Shown piece after piece: positions 61,193-64,000 of a stretch of 64,000 bases of DNA (its first letter is position 1; each line of letters opens with the position of its first letter). Position numbers and translations under genes: made by a program. Below the pieces are notes generated by a model, which saw nothing but the letters and a program-made list of their open reading frames with translations, did no database searches and was not told the DNA's origin. Origin of the DNA: an uncultured Eubacteriales bacterium (GTDB lineage Bacteria > Bacillota > Clostridia > Lachnospirales > Lachnospiraceae); NCBI GenBank assembly GCA_900545225.1, contig UQXZ01000004.1, positions 1 to 64,000 of the forward strand. Direction: 5' to 3'.

Positions 61193-62848
61193 TTACATTT
61201 CGCCCTTAATTATCTCCACTGCGTTATTTTCAATAAGTGTTTCGCAGTGCTCTTTAATATATGGTATCTGTAGCTTGTCGGAATGGATAAGTGTACCATC
61301 TCTCATAAGACCGGCAACACAGCTGTTAAATGCTGAAATATCCGGAGCTGTCGCTGACAATATAATAATATATTTATTCTTAGGTGTGAGATAAAGTGAA
61401 CTTGAAAAACGATCTTTATCCCATGAATTAAGTCTGTTTAAGACTTTTTCAATATCATTTATGGAATTGAATTTACCGCCTACTACCTTTTTATAATCGC
61501 TCTCCTTAAGCTCTTCCATTTTATTCTTCATGAATTCAAGCTTATCGAGAGGTGAGTCTGAAGAATTGAATTCACTACCTAATTCATCGCCGATATTTTC
61601 AAGGAAATCAAGATAGTCAATAAGTCTTATATCCTCATCAACTTCATTGAGTAATTCATCAGGAATGCTCTCTCTTAACTTGGCAAATGTCTCTTTGAAG
61701 TTAGATGTGATATCAGATGTATCGTCATCAGCCTTGCCTTCAGCATTCTGCCCATTATTAGGCTTGAGAATACTTTTCTTACTGCCATCAGTGTTCTGAT
61801 TATTACCGGAATTGCCATCAGGATTCTGATTAAAATCATGGTCAAATATGTTATCAGAGCTCTGTAAATTATCATCTTCATTTTTTGAAGACGGATCACC
61901 GACCATCTTTCTGAGAAATTCACTGTCATAGAGGCTGTCTATAGGGAATGAATTATCTAAGACATTTGAATATATATCATCAGTGGATGTTTTCTTAGAA
62001 GATCCATTGCCTGAATCCGCAGATTCACCGGAATTTTTCTCATTCTGCAGTGTTTTTCTAAGGCTGTCGCTATTGTCGTCAAATACTGAATCTGAGAGTC
62101 TATTTTCATCTTCAGATACCTGATCTGTCTCAGTATCAAATCCTTTAATTGTCTGCTCTGATTCATCAGTTAATGAATCATCATTTGCAGCATCTGCAAA
62201 TGGATTATTGATGTTCTGGGCAAATAAATCAGGCAGTGAGAAATCCGGCATATTCTGTGTCTGCTTCTTTACTGCTTCGTTATATCTCTTTTTCGCTGCA
62301 GGATCAGAGTTAATATACTTTACGGTTTCTCCTGAAATATATCCCTTTGCGGATGAAAGCTCCTCTGTGAGATATAATTCAATATTTTCTTTGGAAATAT
62401 ATTCCTTAATTATATTTATAAAATCCGGTTTGAAATATTTGTCCGCATCCTCAGAAAGTGTGTCAGACAAAAATGAGATTACAAGTTCAAATATCAGTCT
62501 CTGTTTGAGTTTTTCAACGCTGCCTGAGAGATATTCTGTAACTTCACCTAAAACCTGATTGAGGTAGCTGTATGCACCTGCAGTGGAATCATTTAATGAA
62601 TATCGAAGTGTTGCTCCGTTGTATTCAGGAGTCATGTCGATATATTCCACGCACTGAACAGGCAGGCCATATTCCTTTGCAATCTCATCTCGAACCGCAA
62701 GTGTTAAATCGAAAAAGTTCTGTACGGCTTTATCCTTCAGGTTTTCGTTATTAACGGTGTCTTCATTTACATTTAAACCGTATTCTTCCAACTCGGAATT
62801 GTTAAGATAACATGTAACTTCGTTATCTAATATTTTAGTTATTTTCAT
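61193..62848 (-). CDS. MecA-like adaptor protein with large disordered insert
   Basis: 551 aa. The N-terminus (MKITKILDNEVTCYLNNSEL, then LEEYGLNVNED) resembles the substrate-binding N-domain of MecA. The C-terminal about 95 residues (SINDIEKVLNRLNSWD, SSLYLTPKNKYIIILSA, IKEHCETLIENNAVEII) match the ClpC-binding C-domain. Between them are about 100 extra helical residues and some 220 residues of Ser/Asp/Asn/Glu-rich low complexity (about 215-400). Typical MecA is 220-250 aa. A role as a ClpC proteolysis adaptor is inferred from the two ends. Confidence 0.75.
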   Translation of the reverse strand: MKITKILDNEVTCYLNNSELEEYGLNVNEDTVNNENLKDKAVQNFFDLTLAVRDEIAKEYGLPVQCVEYIDMTPEYNGATLRYSLNDSTAGAYSYLNQVLGEVTEYLSGSVEKLKQRLIFELVISFLSDTLSEDADKYFKPDFINIIKEYISKENIELYLTEELSSAKGYISGETVKYINSDPAAKKRYNEAVKKQTQNMPDFSLPDLFAQNINNPFADAANDDSLTDESEQTIKGFDTETDQVSEDENRLSDSVFDDNSDSLRKTLQNEKNSGESADSGNGSSKKTSTDDIYSNVLDNSFPIDSLYDSEFLRKMVGDPSSKNEDDNLQSSDNIFDHDFNQNPDGNSGNNQNTDGSKKSILKPNNGQNAEGKADDDTSDITSNFKETFAKLRESIPDELLNEVDEDIRLIDYLDFLENIGDELGSEFNSSDSPLDKLEFMKNKMEELKESDYKKVVGGKFNSINDIEKVLNRLNSWDKDRFSSSLYLTPKNKYIIILSATAPDISAFNSCVAGLMRDGTLIHSDKLQIPYIKEHCETLIENNAVEIIKGEM

Positions 62849-63486
62849 ATAGGCACCTTTATAAGATAATGTTTATGATAGTTATATTATTATAAGACTT
62901 TTTTGTATTGTATGCTTGCCTTTTTATTAATATAATTAAATCCCGACGGATTCCCTTGTATCCATCGGGATTATGCGATAGGAAATCACAATATAAGTGA
63001 TATTTAACAGGTGCTGGCAGTCATTTTTAAACAGAATTTATTAACTGTTAAACTAAAAAGTTTAAAGTGTGTTAGCATATTATTAATTACGATTACAAGT
63101 TGGGAATGTGGTTTATTTATGGAACATAAATACTATTGAATATATGAATAGATTATTGTCTGCAGAATAAAATCTGCCGTTATGTAAATAGATGAATATC
63201 TTATATTAAATATAGTATATTTATGGGGAAAACCTTAAAATAAAGTGTATGCCATATGGCAAAATCTAAATTTATATTAAAATATATGAATGTGATTTTG
63301 ATTATATTTAAGTATAAATTTGGGAATTATTCGATATGAATTATATTGAAAAATGATTTTAAAAGGGATACATCACCTCCATGGATGACTGCCTTTTTGT
63401 AATTTAACACAATCGAACAAAGTTTTCAACAACTTTATTTGCAATAAAATTAATGCAGAATAATGCATAAAGATACATTTGAACGG

Positions 63487-63503
63487 TTGTGCATAATGCA
63501 CAA
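63487..63503. promoter_or_regulatory. Palindromic operator candidate
   Basis: Perfect 8-1-8 palindrome TTGTGCATAATGCACAA about 210 nt upstream of the last gene. The regulator is unknown. Confidence 0.4.
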
Positions 63504-63573
63504 TGGAATCGAAGTTAGAATGTAGGTTTAATGTGAAACATACTACAACAAAACATATAAAACATACTAAAAA

Positions 63574-63589
63574 TGTTTCACGTGAAACA
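63574..63589. other. parS site 4 (perfect)
   Basis: TGTTTCACGTGAAACA, flanked symmetrically by AAAA/TTTT so that the palindrome extends to 24 bp (63570-63593). Confidence 0.95.
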
Positions 63590-63714
63590 TTTTACAATAT
63601 ATAACCGTAAAGTCTGAATTTGCAGTATTTCGTAGTATTAAAGACTATTTAACACCACAAAACACTACAAATCCAGCATAAAAAGAACATAAAGTAACAG
63701 ATTTGGAGATCGTT

Positions 63715-64000
63715 ATGAGTGATAGATACAGAACCGGTCGCAGACGCAGGAAAAACAATAAAAAGAAGATTATTATAGGAACATCTGTGGCAGCTGCAGC
63801 TGTTGTGGCAGGCGTTGCAGTGTTCTTTGTGTTTGGCAATAATGGCGGCGGTAACACAAGAATGTCCCCTGAGAAATACTTCAAGCAGAGTGCCGGAGAT
63901 ACTGAAGCAATTTTAGTGTCTGAGGGAACTGTAGATGAAAGTACAAGGGGTCTTAAAAAGGATGGAACTGTCTATATTCCACAGTCATATGTGTCAGATT
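63715..64000 (+). CDS. Membrane-anchored extracellular protein, partial (cut by window end)
   Basis: ATG at 63715 with TTTGGAG upstream; 95 codons visible. A basic N-terminus (RYRTGRRRRKNNKKK) precedes one transmembrane segment (IIIGTSVAAAAVVAGVAVFF), then an extracellular part MSPEKYFKQSAGDTEAILVS. That part resembles the N-terminal stalk of GH18/copper-amine-oxidase-like wall proteins of Lachnospiraceae (weak recognition). The 3' end lies outside the window. Confidence 0.7.
   Translation, partial: MSDRYRTGRRRRKNNKKKIIIGTSVAAAAVVAGVAVFFVFGNNGGGNTRMSPEKYFKQSAGDTEAILVSEGTVDESTRGLKKDGTVYIPQSYVSD

Larger units (their letters stand above)
62849..63714. other. Long gene-free region with hairpins and parS
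   Basis: 866 nt between divergent genes, AT-rich. It holds a 13-bp-arm hairpin (62939-62951 / 62960-62972), a hairpin-like AAAAGG ... CCTTTT stretch near 63359-63397, a perfect 17-nt palindrome TTGTGCATAATGCACAA (63487-63503) and parS 4. No protein-like frame is visible. Confidence 0.5.

Noticed and set aside
63645..63884. 79-codon minus-strand frame opposite the last gene
   Set aside because: Antisense shadow of the start of the membrane-anchored protein, which has a proper SD, basic tip and membrane helix.

Overview
The window is an AT-rich chromosomal segment that contains the replication origin of a low-GC Gram-positive anaerobe. Gene content and order best fit a Lachnospiraceae/Clostridia member; genus level (Lachnospira/Eubacterium-like) is only a guess. 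Reasons: the dnaA-dnaN-yaaA-recF-gyrB-gyrA block faces away from rpmH-rnpA-yidD-yidC-khpB-mnmE-mnmG-rsmG-parA-parB, and pyruvate formate-lyase, a two-subunit class I fumarase, Cys-type glutathione peroxidase and a MecA-like ClpC adaptor are present. Genes left of about 43.2 kb are mostly on the minus strand and genes to the right mostly on the plus strand, so transcription is largely co-directional with replication.

Left arm, 0-20.6 kb (minus strand): a peptide/nickel-type ABC transporter (two permeases, lipoprotein binding protein, two ATPases), then intact larC preceded by a larB remnant. Next is a murI / FliB-like / DUF436 / TrmH-type methyltransferase operon. A peroxide-defence pair follows: ahpC, and a flavoprotein in which the AhpF thioredoxin-fold module sits at the C-terminus. 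A hypothetical protein, a SAM methyltransferase, an orphan 125-residue protein, and a coupled MoxR-VWA-leucine-rich-repeat cassette complete this part.

20.9-34.3 kb: patatin-like lipase with class I ribonucleotide reductase nrdA-nrdB (plus); a YcxB-like membrane-protein pair, a secreted GH25 muramidase with its HAD phosphatase, and tRNA-Ser(GCU) (minus); trpB2 and a PAP2-family membrane protein (plus); a DUF4428 protein and the two fumarase subunits (minus).

34.3-46.6 kb: the origin region. DnaA boxes lie on both sides of dnaA. The dnaA-dnaN interval also holds a DnaA-trio array next to an AT-rich unwinding tract. The khpB (jag) gene after yidC carries an in-frame stop at codon 15.

46.8-64 kb: tRNA modification genes, rsmG, a hydrolase, parA-parB, serS, tRNA-Arg(CCU), a decayed membrane-anchored gene, glutathione peroxidase, and pflA-pflB behind a ZTP (pfl-motif) riboswitch with its own sigma-A promoter and terminator. 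Then come an oversized MecA-like protein and the start of a membrane-anchored secreted protein cut by the window edge. Four perfect parS sites, plus one single-mismatch site, lie between 50.2 and 63.6 kb. One parS forms the exact centre of a 42-bp palindrome.

Most likely to reward follow-up: the MoxR/VWA/LRR cassette, the permuted AhpF, the parS-in-palindrome and everted parS half-sites before parA, the folded G-poor stretch after pflB, the MecA-like protein with its huge disordered insert, and the three broken genes (larB, khpB, the 56.3-kb pseudogene). No CRISPR array, IS element, prophage or rRNA gene was seen.
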